NCBI GenBank assembly: GCA_029379385.1
Contig: CM055606.1
Span: 2,108,001-2,172,000, forward strand
Length of the DNA: 64,000 nt
Direction of reading: 5' to 3'
Origin: Quillaja saponaria
Taxonomy: Eukaryota; Streptophyta; Magnoliopsida; Fabales; Quillajaceae
Shown here: positions 13,747 through 25,308 of the stretch, in pieces
Position numbering within the stretch: the stretch's first letter is position 1
Layout: every line of letters begins with the position of its first letter
Translations under genes and position numbers: made by a program
The notes under the pieces: model-generated
Database searches by the model: none
The model's input: the letters and a program-made list of their open reading frames with translations, nothing else
Told to the model about the DNA's origin: nothing

Positions 13747-15229
13747 GAATAAGGTTAGGAGGAAAGAAAACCTGTTTCTCTCCTTCCAACAATGTATTCT
13801 ATGTTTTTTTTGGACTATGATATCACATATATAGATGTTGGGGGTTATTTATATGACCAGAAGTAACATGAATTTTGAACTGAACAGGTCAAGGAATCAA
13901 CTCTTAGCGGTGACAGAAACAAGAGGCCGGCCCTATACATTTTGTCTGCAGATTTACAAGATCAATGGATACTTAAAATCTACAGATTGCATGTTTACAT
14001 AAACAAAGATGTTATTTGACTGCCTTGTCATTTGTCAAATAACTCAAACTCAAAAGCTATAGTGCAGATTTTTGTTTATGTTACTTTTATGTTTAATTGT
14101 AAGAAAACTTGTTTATGACGTTTGTGTTGTACAACTAAACTATTTTAGTTTATAATCAATTTCCATTTTAACACAAAAAAAAAAAAAAACATAACATGTT
14201 TAGCAGTTTTCCCAGTATTGTTGTGGGTCTGCCACAGAGAAGAGCATTATTTGGAATGGGATTTCATATACATGAAGATGTGTGTGTGGTTTTGACTTTT
14301 TTCAGTAGCAGTACAAGTCTATTAGACCCAACAACTGCAACCATGGAATGGGTTTGGTTTCTTATCTCCTATCCATCAGGTAATTGGGATTACATATAGA
14401 CCCAGCAAGGCCAATTAACTAAGGTTAGCCCCTGAAATTGACTTGGGGTACTTGATTTAAATTATTCTACAAATTCTAATTATTTGGTAGCCCGGTGTTG
14501 GCAGCCCATGATTATGAAGCATATACCAATAATAATAATAAAGCGCGTTTCAAATCAAATTCCAGCACCGAACCGAACCGAACCGACCCGAACCGATATT
14601 CTATTTATTGATTTATTCAACTCAGGGATTAGGCAGACACTTCAATCCTCTGTCACCCTTCACACCCACAATCTGAAATACTCGGCTTTCGATTCATCAT
14701 CACGCTCTCCCAAGTACCGTAAATCACACTTTCTCCCACACTGCATTTGCACCGTCCGATTATCTCGTTACTGCTATTAATTTCGAGTTCCGAGCCACTT
14801 TTACTTGCAAGTTGTAACTGACCTTAGTCACCTTTGTTTTTTTCTTTTTACAGAAATGTAGCTTTATAGCTTCAACTCTGCTCATCTGGCAATTGGGCCC
14901 CTAAATTTTTATTTTTTTTTTCACTTAACTACTAGTTTAGTCTCTTGCATCAATTTTCAATTTAATTTTGCAGTAATGTTTCCACTCAATTTTATCTTTA
15001 GGATTTAATATTTTTATTCAAGTTGTATTTTTACATTTTTATGTTATGTATATATAATTAATTATACATAACTTAATAATAAAATAACTAAAAAAATATT
15101 TATAAAATATAAAAATAATTTAAGCACGTCATTATGTTTATGTCAAGTGTAGTTATTTTGTTAATTCATAATAGAAATGAAAAAATAAAAATTAATAAGC
15201 CTTTTTTTTTTAACCTTTAAAAAATTTAG
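13747..15229. other. Intergenic region
   Basis: Starts with the GDSL promoter. No gene identified. A short tandem array of the pentamer CCGAA lies near 14567-14595. From about 14880 the sequence is AT-rich and looks like worn repeat DNA. The open frame at 14484-14780 has no recognisable family features and is not called. Confidence 0.4.
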
Positions 15230-15239
15230 GGGTCATTTG

Positions 15240-15705
15240 GATGTTTGAGTAAGGCTGGCTCGCGAGCTCAATCTAAGCTCGGCTTGTTCGAAATCAACTC
15301 TATAAAGCTTAACTCGGCTTGTTCGAGTCTACAAGCAGAGCTAGAACAAGATTTTGGACTCAATTAGAATATCGAGCATTGGGTTTGGGATCGATAAGTT
15401 CTCAAGTAGCTCACGAACATGCTCAACCTATAATATTTTACTAATTATTTTGTGTTTAACATTTTGATCTTATCAAAATTTCAAGCACAACCTTAAATTT
15501 TATCTCACTTTATGTCTCTCACTTAGTATAAGAACATGCCGCACAAGCTCGAGTCGAGCTCAAATAGTCACTAGTTGATCACGAACTCAAGTTAAGTTTT
15601 TTTTTTTTATTGAACATGAACTGAGCTCGAACAGACAAAAATATTTTGAATATAAATCAAGCTTAGTCGAATAGGCTCGAGATCGGCTCATGTACAACCC
15701 TATAT
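15240..15705. repeat. Dispersed repeat rich in GAGCTCGA/AAGCTCG words
   Basis: A stretch packed with GCTCG, GAGCTC and TCGAG words in an AT-rich setting (for example near 15258-15345 and 15548-15700). It ends in GGCTCATGTACAACCC. The same word style recurs in the hAT-like element at 48664-49171, so I read this as an older, more diverged relative. I could not define its ends or a target-site duplication here. Confidence 0.5.
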
Positions 15706-16974
15706 TTGAAGATAAATGAGAGAAAATATACATTTTTCTAATTTAGGAGTCAAATGAGAGAGGAATTAGGTCTCTCCAAAACTTATTTTTTCAATTTATT
15801 TATATTGAAAGAATTTAAAAAAAAATGATAAAGTACATTATAATTTTTGTTTGTATATAGCTAAAATAATTATATTCTTTTCATTAAATACTTATTAATA
15901 TTAAAATAAACAATTATAAAGGTATAGTCATAAAATTATATAATAATATGTCATATTTTTTAATTTCTTCTTTAACTCTCAAACAATAAATGTATTTTAT
16001 CCTTAGTTGTAATGAGTGGAGAATGCCCTTAATAATTTTAATATATGAAATCATTTATGTTCCCCATCAAAAAAAAGAAAAAAAAAGAAATGTACCTTAT
16101 CCTCTTATTTTCTCTCGCTCTAATTTTTCTTTTTTAACTCCTAAATGTGAGAATGATAAATACCATTTTTTTCCTACTCTCTTTTCATACTATCTCCTAC
16201 CATTTCCTTCTAATTTGTACTCAATTCCGTTTTCATTATAAATGAAATTTATAGAAATGAGCAAATTATATATTTTTGTTACTTTTTATAGACTAATAAA
16301 AACATCTTACAAGCACTTACATAAAAACAACTATTAAATTTTATTAATCGAGTTATTTTTTTTGCATAATATTCTCTTCTAGAATTGAAAGTACCGTATG
16401 AAATAATACAAGTAATGAGCTTGTTACCTAGTTCTCAAAGGAATTTAATAACAAAAACAAGGATAACTTACGATTGAATTCAATAATAATAATAATAATA
16501 ACTTCTTTATTAATTGTTATTTTTATTTTCTATATATAACAATAGAGGGGAATTAATTAATCAAATGAAAGTTTATTTCCAAATTCCTTCTTTTAATATT
16601 CATAATTAGATGCGAATAAAGGAAGGGTATTTGGAAAATTTTGAAAAGGTAGAGGCAAATTGTTATTGAAAGTAAAAATGAAGGGGTCTAATTGACAAAT
16701 ATACAAAGAAGAAGGACAGTAATGAAATTTAATTTTTATATAAAGAAAAGAAAGTAAGAAACCGTGTCCTGAGTAATCAAAGAGTCACTGTTTCTTCTTC
16801 ATCTTCATCTTTCTTCTATAAAGAGCAGTCAGCGTTACCTGGCATTTCTCCATTTATTTATGTCACATTCTTTTCTTTTTGTCTGTAAATAAGTGCTGCC
16901 AGAAAATTAAATTCGAAGCCCTACTCTCTTAAAACTCTATTTCTCTGTTTCCCTGTGTTTTAGTGTCAGTGAGA
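15706..16974. other. Intergenic region and promoter of the LEA_2 gene
   Basis: AT-rich, with a trinucleotide (AAT)n run near 16481-16500. TATA-like sequences occur at 16737-16744 and 16816-16822; the latter lies about 155 bp before the start codon of the next gene. No gene seen. Confidence 0.4.
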
Positions 16975-18917
16975 ATGCACGCAAAGTCGGACTCGGAGGT
17001 GACGAGTACTGTGGACCAGTTGTCGCCGGACCACTCTCCTCACCGGCCCCTTTACTATGTTCAGAGCCCATCGAATCACGATGTCGAGAGAACGTCGTAC
17101 CGGTCGAGTCCATTGGCTTCGCCCCACCATTATTACCACTGGTCACCTATTCATCATTCGCACGAGTCGTCCACGAACCCTAGGAATCACGCTGTGTGGA
17201 AGAAACTTCATAATCAACTAGGAACTGAGGATGACGATGAAAATGATGAAAATGACGACGGTGAAATCGAAGACTCCGGTCATAATGTCAGATTGTACAT
17301 TTGCTTCTTTTTGCTGTTTGTGGCTCTGTTTTCATTGTTCTCGTTGATTTTGTGGGGTGCTAGCAGGACTTACAAGCCTAAAGTCTTCATCAAGGTAAGA
17401 TTCTCTTTTGCTTTTCAATTCGATTACTTCTTTCTTAATGACCCGGTAGACTTCCGAGTTGACCCGGTTTTACGTCACTTTGAAAATATCGATGCGTAAA
17501 GTCGCTATCATCGGGGGAAAACCCAAAACTGTCCTTACTCCTCCCTCCACAGCTCCACTCTATTCGTTTAATTTTAATTTAAAGCACCCGTTTTATTAAT
17601 TTAATTTAATTTGTCAATCTTTTGTAATTAACCTGAAAAGCCAATATGGATAATTAATAATTTGAAAGATGGTAAAAGAGTGTTTTGCCATTTCAGTAGT
17701 GTAAATAATCCAGCAATTTTCATTAGAAAAAAAAAAAGAAGTCAATTTTCTTTCTAATTTTAGTACTTTAAAATTAATGAAATATATATAGTGTGATGTC
17801 TAATGGGTGTGTGGTGTCCGGCGTGGTGTTGGTTTTGTTGGGGTTGGCAGAACATAGTATTCGAGGACTTTAATATACAAGCGGGGAGCGATGCAACCGG
17901 GGTACCAACAGAATTGCTGTCACTTAATTCAACGGTCAAGATTTTATACAGAAATCGTGCCACATTCTTCGGCGTCCATGTCACTTCCACCCCTATCCAA
18001 CTTTACTTTTACCAGCTTCCAATTGCTTCGGGACAGGTAATATAAGACTTTTTGTTTGTCTGATTAAGATTAGTTTAACTTTGAGATAACTTGGGAAGGA
18101 TAACATGGTCAATTATATTTACGTTACAGTTTTGTTTTTTCGTAAGTGGTGTGGTGTGGTGTGGTGTGGTGAGGTGGGGACCGTTGGTCCAATTTTTTGC
18201 ACCGGTTGCCTAGCTACTGGCCTGTGACTCCTTCAACTTTAGTCCCATTATTTTCATTGAGAAATGGGAAGTTTTTGGATCATTGGGCAAATGTATAGCC
18301 CAAGGAATTGCTTCTAGTTCTAGTTTTGGAATTGGTTATCAGCTCAAGAAGTCAATGTTTTGGCAATCAGCAGTTGGAATCGTTTTTTACTGTAATACTG
18401 TTCAGGACTTGCTATTATAAATTTTCTAGTCAGTTCCAAAACACCGGCTCTGTGTTAGCTACTTATAAACTGACTTAATTGCCCAGCTGCATTTTCTGAT
18501 TTTCTAGCATCATTTGCTTCATTGAGTTCTTCAACTTTTGCACGTTCAACTGATTTAAGAAGTTTCTCACAAACATTTTGATGTTATTATCTGACAATTT
18601 TTTTTTTTTTTTCTAATGAATGAAAATAGATTCAGAAGTTTTATCAATCGAGGAAGAGTCAGCGGAAGATAACGGTAGTGGTACAAGCATACCAAGTCCC
18701 ACTGTATGGTGCGGTGTCAGCTATTGGGAATGCTAGAGAGCGGAAGGAGAAAATAGTAATGCCAATGAACCTGACATTCGTGGTGAGGTCTAGGGCCTAC
18801 ATTCTGGGAAGAATGGTTAAGTCAAAATTCTATCGAACAATTAGATGCTCCATTTCTTTGCGAGGCAACAAACTGGGAAAACCCCTCAATTTGACAGATT
18901 CATGTGTCTACAATTGA
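16975..18917 (+). CDS. Companion-of-cellulose-synthase-like / LEA_2 (NHL-type) membrane protein
   Basis: Three exons (16975-17394, 17851-18036, 18630-18917), all phase 0, give 297 aa. The N-terminal cytosolic part has MHAKSDSE and RPLYYVQSPS, the signature I remember from the Arabidopsis CC1/CC2 group (At1g45688/At5g42860), then a His/Ser-rich and an acidic stretch. One membrane helix follows at about residues 104-128 (LYICFFLLFVALFSLFSLIL). The extracytosolic LEA_2 domain contains FEDFNIQAGSDATGVPTELL, FFGVHVTSTPI and FVVRSRAYILGRMVKSKFY. CC proteins link cellulose synthase complexes to cortical microtubules. Whether this member does so is inference, since it is shorter than CC1 and may be a simpler homologue. 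The ATG at 16975 starts the conserved MHAK motif. Confidence 0.87.
18146..18180 (+). repeat. GTGGT pentanucleotide microsatellite
   Basis: Four to five tandem GTGGT units in intron 2 of the LEA_2 gene, followed by a degenerate unit. Confidence 0.8.
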
Positions 18918-19910
18918 ATGATTCACTCTTTCCAGGTTCATTAATTAATATTTGGTGCAGCCGTCTGATATGGACATCAAAATTGTTGGTTTTAGTTCTT
19001 GACTTTTTTTTTTTATGCCCATCATCGTTCAAGTGCTGCTGTCTTTTGCTTTTATGGTTAGTAGTATCATTTACTCCAAAAGGTATTTATGGATGGTGGG
19101 ACTCAGCAAGTGTCAAATATCTGCTTTTGATTTACAATGTAAATTTTGTTCATTTATCCTGCTGAATGAGAACAAGATTTATTTGCTATTTTTCTGGTCC
19201 TGCATTTGAAGAGGGTTTACATCTATCTTTTTTCATGAATTTGTAGAATATTGTAATTACTTAGTTCATATGGTTGGTACATGCCAGACGGATAATATGT
19301 CTATGCTTGTTCATTTTTAGAAACACCATATTTTCGTCTATAATGCCAATTACAACTTACTAGATTCAGGCAACAATTATGTAAAACCATATGATCGGTA
19401 CGAAATTTGTACTGTGCATTGGTTGCCCTCATAATTAGTTGCAAATGGCTGATTAAAGCTCCGCTGGGACAAAGATGAACTTTTAATGTGGCTGGTAGAT
19501 GATTGCATGTTTTGTTACATGGTTCTGATGTCTTTAAGTTGTGTCTAGATTCTTAAGATGCCACAACAGACTGTTACAGAATCTAAAGAATGCTGCACTT
19601 TGTTTTGCTATATAAGCTTTTTGTAGATGCTTAATTTACCGCAAAAGCGTCTATTCTATTAAATGTTTTCAGTGAATGAAGTTTAAGTTGAACAAATGCT
19701 TAGCCGGGAAATTAACTAACAATGACTATTTGAGACAGCCATAAACATTACAATTACAGCTAGTACTAGAACGTAGAAAATTTAATACAAGAGTTACAGG
19801 CAGAAATTAACAATTCATGCACTTCACAGAAGCTTCTGAAAGTTAAACACTTCCTAAAGGACTTGCATAGATAGAACTTCACAGAAGCTTCTTTACGAGT
19901 TTTACCCATG
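18918..19910. other. Convergent 3' regions between the LEA_2 and dehydrin genes
   Basis: Probable 3' UTRs of two convergent genes. I see no coding potential. The overlapping frames at 18845-19209 are in wrong phase with the LEA_2 exon and carry no motif. Confidence 0.45.
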
Positions 19911-20646
19911 TCAATTTCCCTTTTTCTCATCTTCATTCTTATGGTATCCAGGTATTTTGTCTTTGATCTTCTCAAGAATTCCTTTGCTGTCCTTCTGCTC
20001 CCCTTGTACGGAATGATTATCTACTAAAGCATCCTCTTCAGCCTTCTTGTGGTGACCAGGAATGTTTTCTTTTATTTTTTCCATGAATCCCTTCTTGTCA
20101 TCTGGGTGTATCTCTTGTACATAACTGCTCTGCTCAACTGGGCCGGATGTCTCTTTTCGCTCAGCATCATATCTGTCTTCTTTCTCACCTGATACTTTTT
20201 CCTTTAGCCCTTTCTTCTTCTTTTTCACTCCCCCTTCTTCCACTTCTTCATCACTGGACTGCAAAAAAATATTGATTTCTCTAAATCAGAAACTACACCA
20301 GCTACTGTGAGTTTCAACTTTTGATAATGGCATAACAAAATATTGAGTGTACGATTGTACAAGCTATCACATGAAAGCATCTCAACTACATTTGCATGGG
20401 GATTTATAATATAAAATAGCAGTAGCTTACAGAGCTTGAGTTGCTGGCAGAGCGATGGAGCTTTTCCATGAGAATGTGCTTCTCTTCCTGTTTCAGAGGC
20501 TCAGCCTCTGTCATGGGCAGATCCTCTTCTGGTTTCTTGTCATGATCTTTCTTTTTCAAGAAATCAAACACTCCACAGCCTGTTGTTTCTTCTGAAACCT
20601 TGTTGTTAGTCTCACTCTCGAGGCCTCCTGGGTGCTTGTCTGCCAT
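19911..20646 (-). CDS. F-SK2 acidic dehydrin (ERD14/COR47 type)
   Basis: Intrinsically disordered stress protein that protects membranes and proteins during drought and cold. Two exons, 20646-20431 and 20258-19911, give 187 aa. In order: the F-segment GCGVFDFLKKKD (about residues 24-35), the S-segment LHRSASNSSSSSDEEV (phosphorylatable Ser tract), a Lys-rich nuclear-signal-like run KKKKKG, then two K-segments, KKGFMEKIKENIPGHH and SKGILEKIKDKIPGYH. The intron falls inside the Ser tract, where introns of SKn dehydrins usually sit. No Y-segment is present. The upstream region carries TATA, DRE and ABRE motifs, fitting a cold- and ABA-responsive gene. Confidence 0.95.
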
Positions 20647-20767
20647 GATCTTCAGCAGTCAGCAAACAAAGACACTATGAAAATGTGAATAAAAGCTAGG
20701 CAATCTTAATTTGGACAATAGCTTAGAATCTAGGACAGGCAGATGCTACTAGAGTTGAAAGTGTTGG

Positions 20768-20775
20768 TATTTATA
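20768..20775 (-). promoter_or_regulatory. TATA box of the dehydrin gene
   Basis: TATAAATA on the minus strand, about 122 bp upstream of the ATG at 20646, a sensible distance for a core promoter plus leader. Confidence 0.6.
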
Positions 20776-20911
20776 GAAGAACAAAGTAATATATGAGTAT
20801 ATAGCTTTCATGAGTGAATGTGGTCTGCACACTGTAAAATGAGTGAAACAGTCTATATAGAAAGAAGATGCTTAAAGATTCACATTGGGGAGGGTTTTGA
20901 AGCACTGAGTG

Positions 20912-20948
20912 GTCGGCCATTGAAAAGAGAAAACTAAGAAAGGTCGGT
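20912..20948 (-). promoter_or_regulatory. Two DRE/CRT cores upstream of the dehydrin
   Basis: On the dehydrin strand, GCCGAC lies at 20917-20912 and ACCGAC at 20948-20943. Both match the RCCGAC core bound by DREB/CBF factors and sit 140-175 bp upstream of the TATA box. Confidence 0.55.
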
Positions 20949-21080
20949 GTGGACGGTCTGCACTCTGCACTTATCAAGAGGTGCAAGTGTTTTTGCTGAA
21001 AGGGTTAGGGACTAATGGGGTTTAGTTTCGAGATCAGCAGCTGGTAAATGGTAATTAAGGGCTTGATGTTTAGTACGGAA

Positions 21081-21086
21081 CACGTG
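21081..21086. promoter_or_regulatory. CACGTG G-box/ABRE upstream of the dehydrin
   Basis: Palindromic CACGTG in the context AACACGTGAA, about 435 bp upstream of the dehydrin start. Such motifs bind bZIP ABF factors in ABA-induced promoters; function here is inferred. Confidence 0.45.
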
Positions 21087-21536
21087 AATGTTGAATTAGT
21101 GTCTAACATATTCATACTAAAACGTCTCAGATACATGTATACATTATTATGTTATATGAAAATATAGCATTAGAAAGTATCAATCAATTGTTTGTTCAAT
21201 TGATAAAGAAAGTGTCCCCCTCTATCAATGCGAAAGAAAAGAAAGTGTGGCCTTAATGCAATGGCATGGTCATTGATGGTCTTGTGGCAATGGCTTTCTG
21301 CGGAAGGGATATCCCGAATTCAATTCCCCCCACTTAAATCCACCATTAACAATGTCATTTAACTTTATTTTTGTAGAAATTTAGGATCCTTGTAACTTGT
21401 AAAAAAAGAAAATTATTTGCTTAAATTGTAGTAACTGCTAACATACTAGGTGATGGATGGAATAAACAAAATTGACATGGTTTACATGATTCTGGTTTCT
21501 GTCAAAAGGATTGTTGTTAGATTTGTGTGTCCGTCA
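21087..21536. other. Intergenic region between dehydrin promoter and transporter 3' end
   Basis: No gene or repeat recognised. It holds the distal dehydrin promoter and the 3' UTR side of the minus-strand amino acid transporter. Confidence 0.4.
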
Positions 21537-23228
21537 TTAAGGATTGAAGAAATTAGCTTTTAAGCCTTTGTGAGCTAGAGTCCAGATCGCTGCAGCAACC
21601 AGTAGAACACTCAAAATTATGCCTAAGCAACCGAGGGCCAAGTTTAGACACCATATGACACCACCGCGGCGAGGTTTCTTAATTGTAATCCACATGAAAC
21701 ACGGATAGGCATATGTCAAAGGTAATGTCATCCCTCCTAGCAGAGCTGCTAGACTTGGCAAGAATGGAAATGCTACTGCCACAAAAAAAGCCAATCCTCC
21801 AACAAAGAGACGCAAACATGTCCTAGCCAATCTTGTGCATCGTTTTTTCTTGAGGCTAGTGTATCGTAACTCCAAGTTGTCAAATACAACCATGGCATAC
21901 ACTTGGAATGAGCATAAGCAGTGTATCACTATCAGGAGGTATATTACACCCATGGTAAAGTTTGAGATCTGGTCCCTATGGAATTGCGAAAATGCACTCA
22001 ATAGTCCTCCAGTTGAAGGTATCTGGCAATTACAAGAACAAATTGTCATGATCTTAACACAACAAAGCAAGCCCTACATATGGATGAACATGGTAATATG
22101 CTTACCTTGTTTCCATAAGCCCAGAAACCAGTAATTGCAAGGGGAAACATGCACATTGCAATTAGTAGATATGAAATGGTCACTCCTTTGTACATTGGCT
22201 CCCGGGATGGGTGTTTTGGACTTGAAGGCATTGTTCCCTGTATTTCAAGCAAAACATTGTGACCCCTGAATGCAAGAAAAAAGATCCCAAGCGCATTGAG
22301 TACACCACTCATCTTAGCCACATTGGATTGATCATCTGCCACTGCCAGTGATGAACTGTATGATATGCCCGCAGGCCTACCTTTCCTAACTGAGAGGACC
22401 CAAAGCAGGGTACAATAACAGACAGTTGTGATGGCTCCAATCAGAGAGACCCCGGCAATGGAATTGAGGTTGGGTAATTGAGCAATGGCAATAGATATGC
22501 ATGTGAAAACCAAGAACCACTCTACGCTGCTCAACGATTTGGCCTTGTCATCACAGATGGTCTTGAAAAAGAGCTCCATGTTACTGCCTCCTGTGATTAT
22601 TAGCATAACACACGTTCCTCCTGAGAGGTACATTACTGGGAACAGAGCCGCTACCTTCCCTAGCTTTTTACCAAAGGCAGCCATTGAGAGGTGGAGGTAT
22701 CTGCTAAAGCGAATTCCAGGGATAGATTCATGAAGTTGAATGAGAAGTAGTATGGTGTAGAGCTGCCACATATATGTCAGTGACAAACAAATTGTACCCC
22801 ATACCCTGCGCAATTAACATGAAGAAATTAATCATGGTGTATTTAAAAAATAAAATAAAATTAAAGGGACGCAAACCATACCATCCAAGAGTGGCAAATG
22901 CAAGAGGAAGCACAAGAGCGTGGACACCAATCCCAGAACTCAGAAGGTGAAACGTTGCAAAGTATGCGTTACCATTTCTTGACTCAGTGATGGGCAACCA
23001 TGCATCTTGTGGATTGATCAGTTGCTGACCATGTTGATGGGAATTAGCCTGATCATCATCATAATGACCATCTGAGTTAGATTGAAGAAGACTAATGTTT
23101 ATGCATATAACTTGAGAAGATGGGGAGGGAGGCAAAGACTCCTCTGGCCTTTTGACAAGGGTAGTGGCTGAGTATTGTTGCAGAGCTAACTCGGGTATTT
23201 TCGGATTTACTTTAATCGATTCTCCCAT
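21537..23228 (-). CDS. LHTL8: Lysine histidine transporter-like 8 (amino acid/auxin permease family)
   Basis: Proton-coupled amino acid transporter of the AAAP family, probably at the plasma membrane; substrate not deducible. Three exons, 23228-22882, 22805-22106 and 22022-21537, give 510 aa with clean GT-AG introns and phases. The N terminus is long and hydrophilic (about 95 residues), typical of LHT8-type members. First membrane segments: HLLSSGIGVHALVLPLAFATLGW. Then VWGTICLSLTYMWQLYTILL and about nine further hydrophobic segments, ending IILSVLLVAAAIWTLAHKG. PNLNSIAGVSLIGAITTVCY and FFLAFRGHNVLLEIQGTMPS are family motifs. The open frame starting inside exon 2 on the same strand is part of this gene. 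An upstream non-coding exon is possible (see 24565-24720). Confidence 0.92.
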
Positions 23229-24563
23229 AACTTAACTTCTCTTCTGATTAATCTCTAGAGCTAGCAATACTGGACGTGCCTGGTGGTATCTAATTGAATA
23301 TAGTTAGCAGTCCTGACTATATACGGGAGCTAAATTATATCTAGCAATCATAGGTAACTGTCCAATTTCAACTTGGACTGTTCAATGTAGATGAGCTAAA
23401 TAAAATACAGAAAAAGAAAAAAAGTTTGTCCTTGTTAACACCAACCAACCAGGTGCATTGCATGACCAGGCTGTTGGAGTACTTGGAATTGGAAAATGAA
23501 AAAGAAAAAGCAGCCTTTGATTGCTATTATGTACATACTAAGTAAGTGCATACGTGGATTACAATTCAAGAATGACCTCACCTTAGTGATTTCATCTTCT
23601 GACTTTAATAAGACCACTGTTCTATTTAATATTATGATTTCTCAGGGAACCTTCACAACAAGTTCCTGGAAAACAAAAGAGAAAATGAAGTTGTCATGTC
23701 GCACGACTTACATAAATTCCAAGCTAACGTGTGCACGAGTGATTGCCCATCCAACTGATCTCCTAAAAAAAGAAAAAGAAAATTCAAATAATTGAGTACA
23801 AGAACATGCAACACAAAAATATGCAATACAATTAAAATATGTACAAAATAAGCGTGAATGCATTGATATATATATATATATATATAAACATTATACATAT
23901 AATTGGATTGGGGTAAAATTTATTGAAAAGATATTGTTTTAAATTAAGTTTAGAAGTTTATTGTTTTAATAAGACTTTTTATTTATTTATTATTATGTTC
24001 AAATTTTGTTAGATTAGTTAATTAGAATATATATATATATATATTAAGATTTTATTACATAAGGCATTAATTGGGAAAAATATATTTTTAAGATTTTAAG
24101 GCATATGGATGAATTAATTAACCTATCTAGGTATTTGGATCATTTATTGGACTTAATTAAATTAATATTTTTAAGGTTAAAACATTGATAAAACTATTTC
24201 CATGATTTTAAGGCATTAATTTGGATCTTTGATTGAAGTTAAACTCAGTAGGATTTATTTAAGAAAAAACTAATTAACACTTGAGAAATTATAAATCTAA
24301 TTAATATATAAGAGTTTGGACAAGTTAAGCACTAGGTAATTATGTTTTTATTTATTTTTTCAACTATTAGTACTAGCTAGCTAGGCTCCATGATTTCAAT
24401 TCATCCCCTACCTAAATCATATATAACAATATAATACCAACACCCTATCTCTCATTTATACTATTTTATATATAACTACACATCAATTCATCATTATATG
24501 AGTAGGTAATGTATTATATTCAAGCAAGAAATATTCAAATATATATATATATATATAACGTAC
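23229..24563 (-). other. Promoter or 5' UTR intron of the transporter gene
   Basis: AT-rich with (TA)n runs at about 23868-23885, 24031-24045 and 24540-24557. No coding sequence. AG acceptors lie just before the transporter start (for example the AATCAG near 23240-23250 on the complement), so this could be a leader intron. Confidence 0.35.
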
Positions 24564-24564
24564 C

Positions 24565-24720
24565 TCAAGTGGGGGCTCCGCTAGATCTTAAGCCAGTGAA
24601 GACTTGATAGACGCCAATGACAATTCCTTGGATGGGGTGCTTTGGCAGAGAGGAGCAGAGGTGCAATGGTGGAGGAAGAAGAGGAAGGAGGAGTTAGAAT
24701 CATGATATGAGATTTAAAAT
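24565..24720 (-). other. Candidate non-coding leader exon with a short upstream ORF
   Basis: A relatively GC-rich island in an AT-rich desert. On the minus strand it is CT-rich (CTCCTCCTTCCTCTTCTTCC), like many plant 5' UTRs. It ends in GAG followed by GTACGT, a strong donor. It could splice to the transporter 1.3 kb away. It contains an ATG frame of about 40 codons starting MILTPPSSSSS; another frame ends IVIGVYQVFTGLRSSGAPT. I recognise neither peptide. Confidence 0.35.
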
Positions 24721-24741
24721 AGATAGACTTTCTGTGTCTTC

Positions 24742-25197
24742 CACTACAAACACAAGTATATTAAGTGACAGACGTAAAAAACAAGATATTTTTAAAAAAA
24801 TAATATTTTATTAATTGTGTTTGCACTATGGCAGATGCAATTAAGAATAACGCATACGAAGATAAATTTGGCACCGATTCAAAATAGCTGCATCTGTTAA
24901 ATTGCAAACACAACAACATTAAAGGCAGATGCTGATTCGTGATGGAAATGACATCAATGCGTGTTATCTACGTCTTTTGCGCCAGAGCATATGACAAACA
25001 CCAGACTCAGTTGGTTTCATGGAATATGGCGCCAAAAGGTAAATTGTTCGCGTTTGCATTTCAAGTTTCAACATCTATTTTTTTTTTCCCATTATTAGCA
25101 TTTGCAATTTTATGGACACAAAAACACTATTTAAAGACACAGATGAGTTTTCTTAGTTTGCTTTTTGCAGACGCATATAGGATAATTTCTAGTAGTG
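24742..25197. mobile_element. CACTA-like non-autonomous element
   Basis: Starts CACTACAAACACAAG and ends CTAGTAGTG, so both termini read CACTA inward, as in En/Spm elements. Sub-terminal inverted blocks TTGTGTTTGCA...CAGATGC (24815-24840) and their complement (24890-24913) support a folded transposon end. No transposase. I could not find a matching 3-bp target duplication. Confidence 0.5.
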
Positions 25198-25308
25198 ATA
25201 TTTCATATTTTAGTTTTTTTTTTTCTTCTTTTTACTAGTCTTACTCCAGGTATTGAATTTATATTAAATACAATACAACAATTTTTTTGAAAAACTTTAT
25301 CTAAACAA

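Noticed and set aside
14484..14780. 98-codon plus-strand frame
   Set aside because: No motif, low-complexity start with poly-Ile and a CCGAA array; likely chance.
18845..19209. Hydrophobic plus-strand frames after the LEA_2 gene
   Set aside because: They overlap the last LEA_2 exon in wrong phase and run into the 3' UTR; no start context or family.
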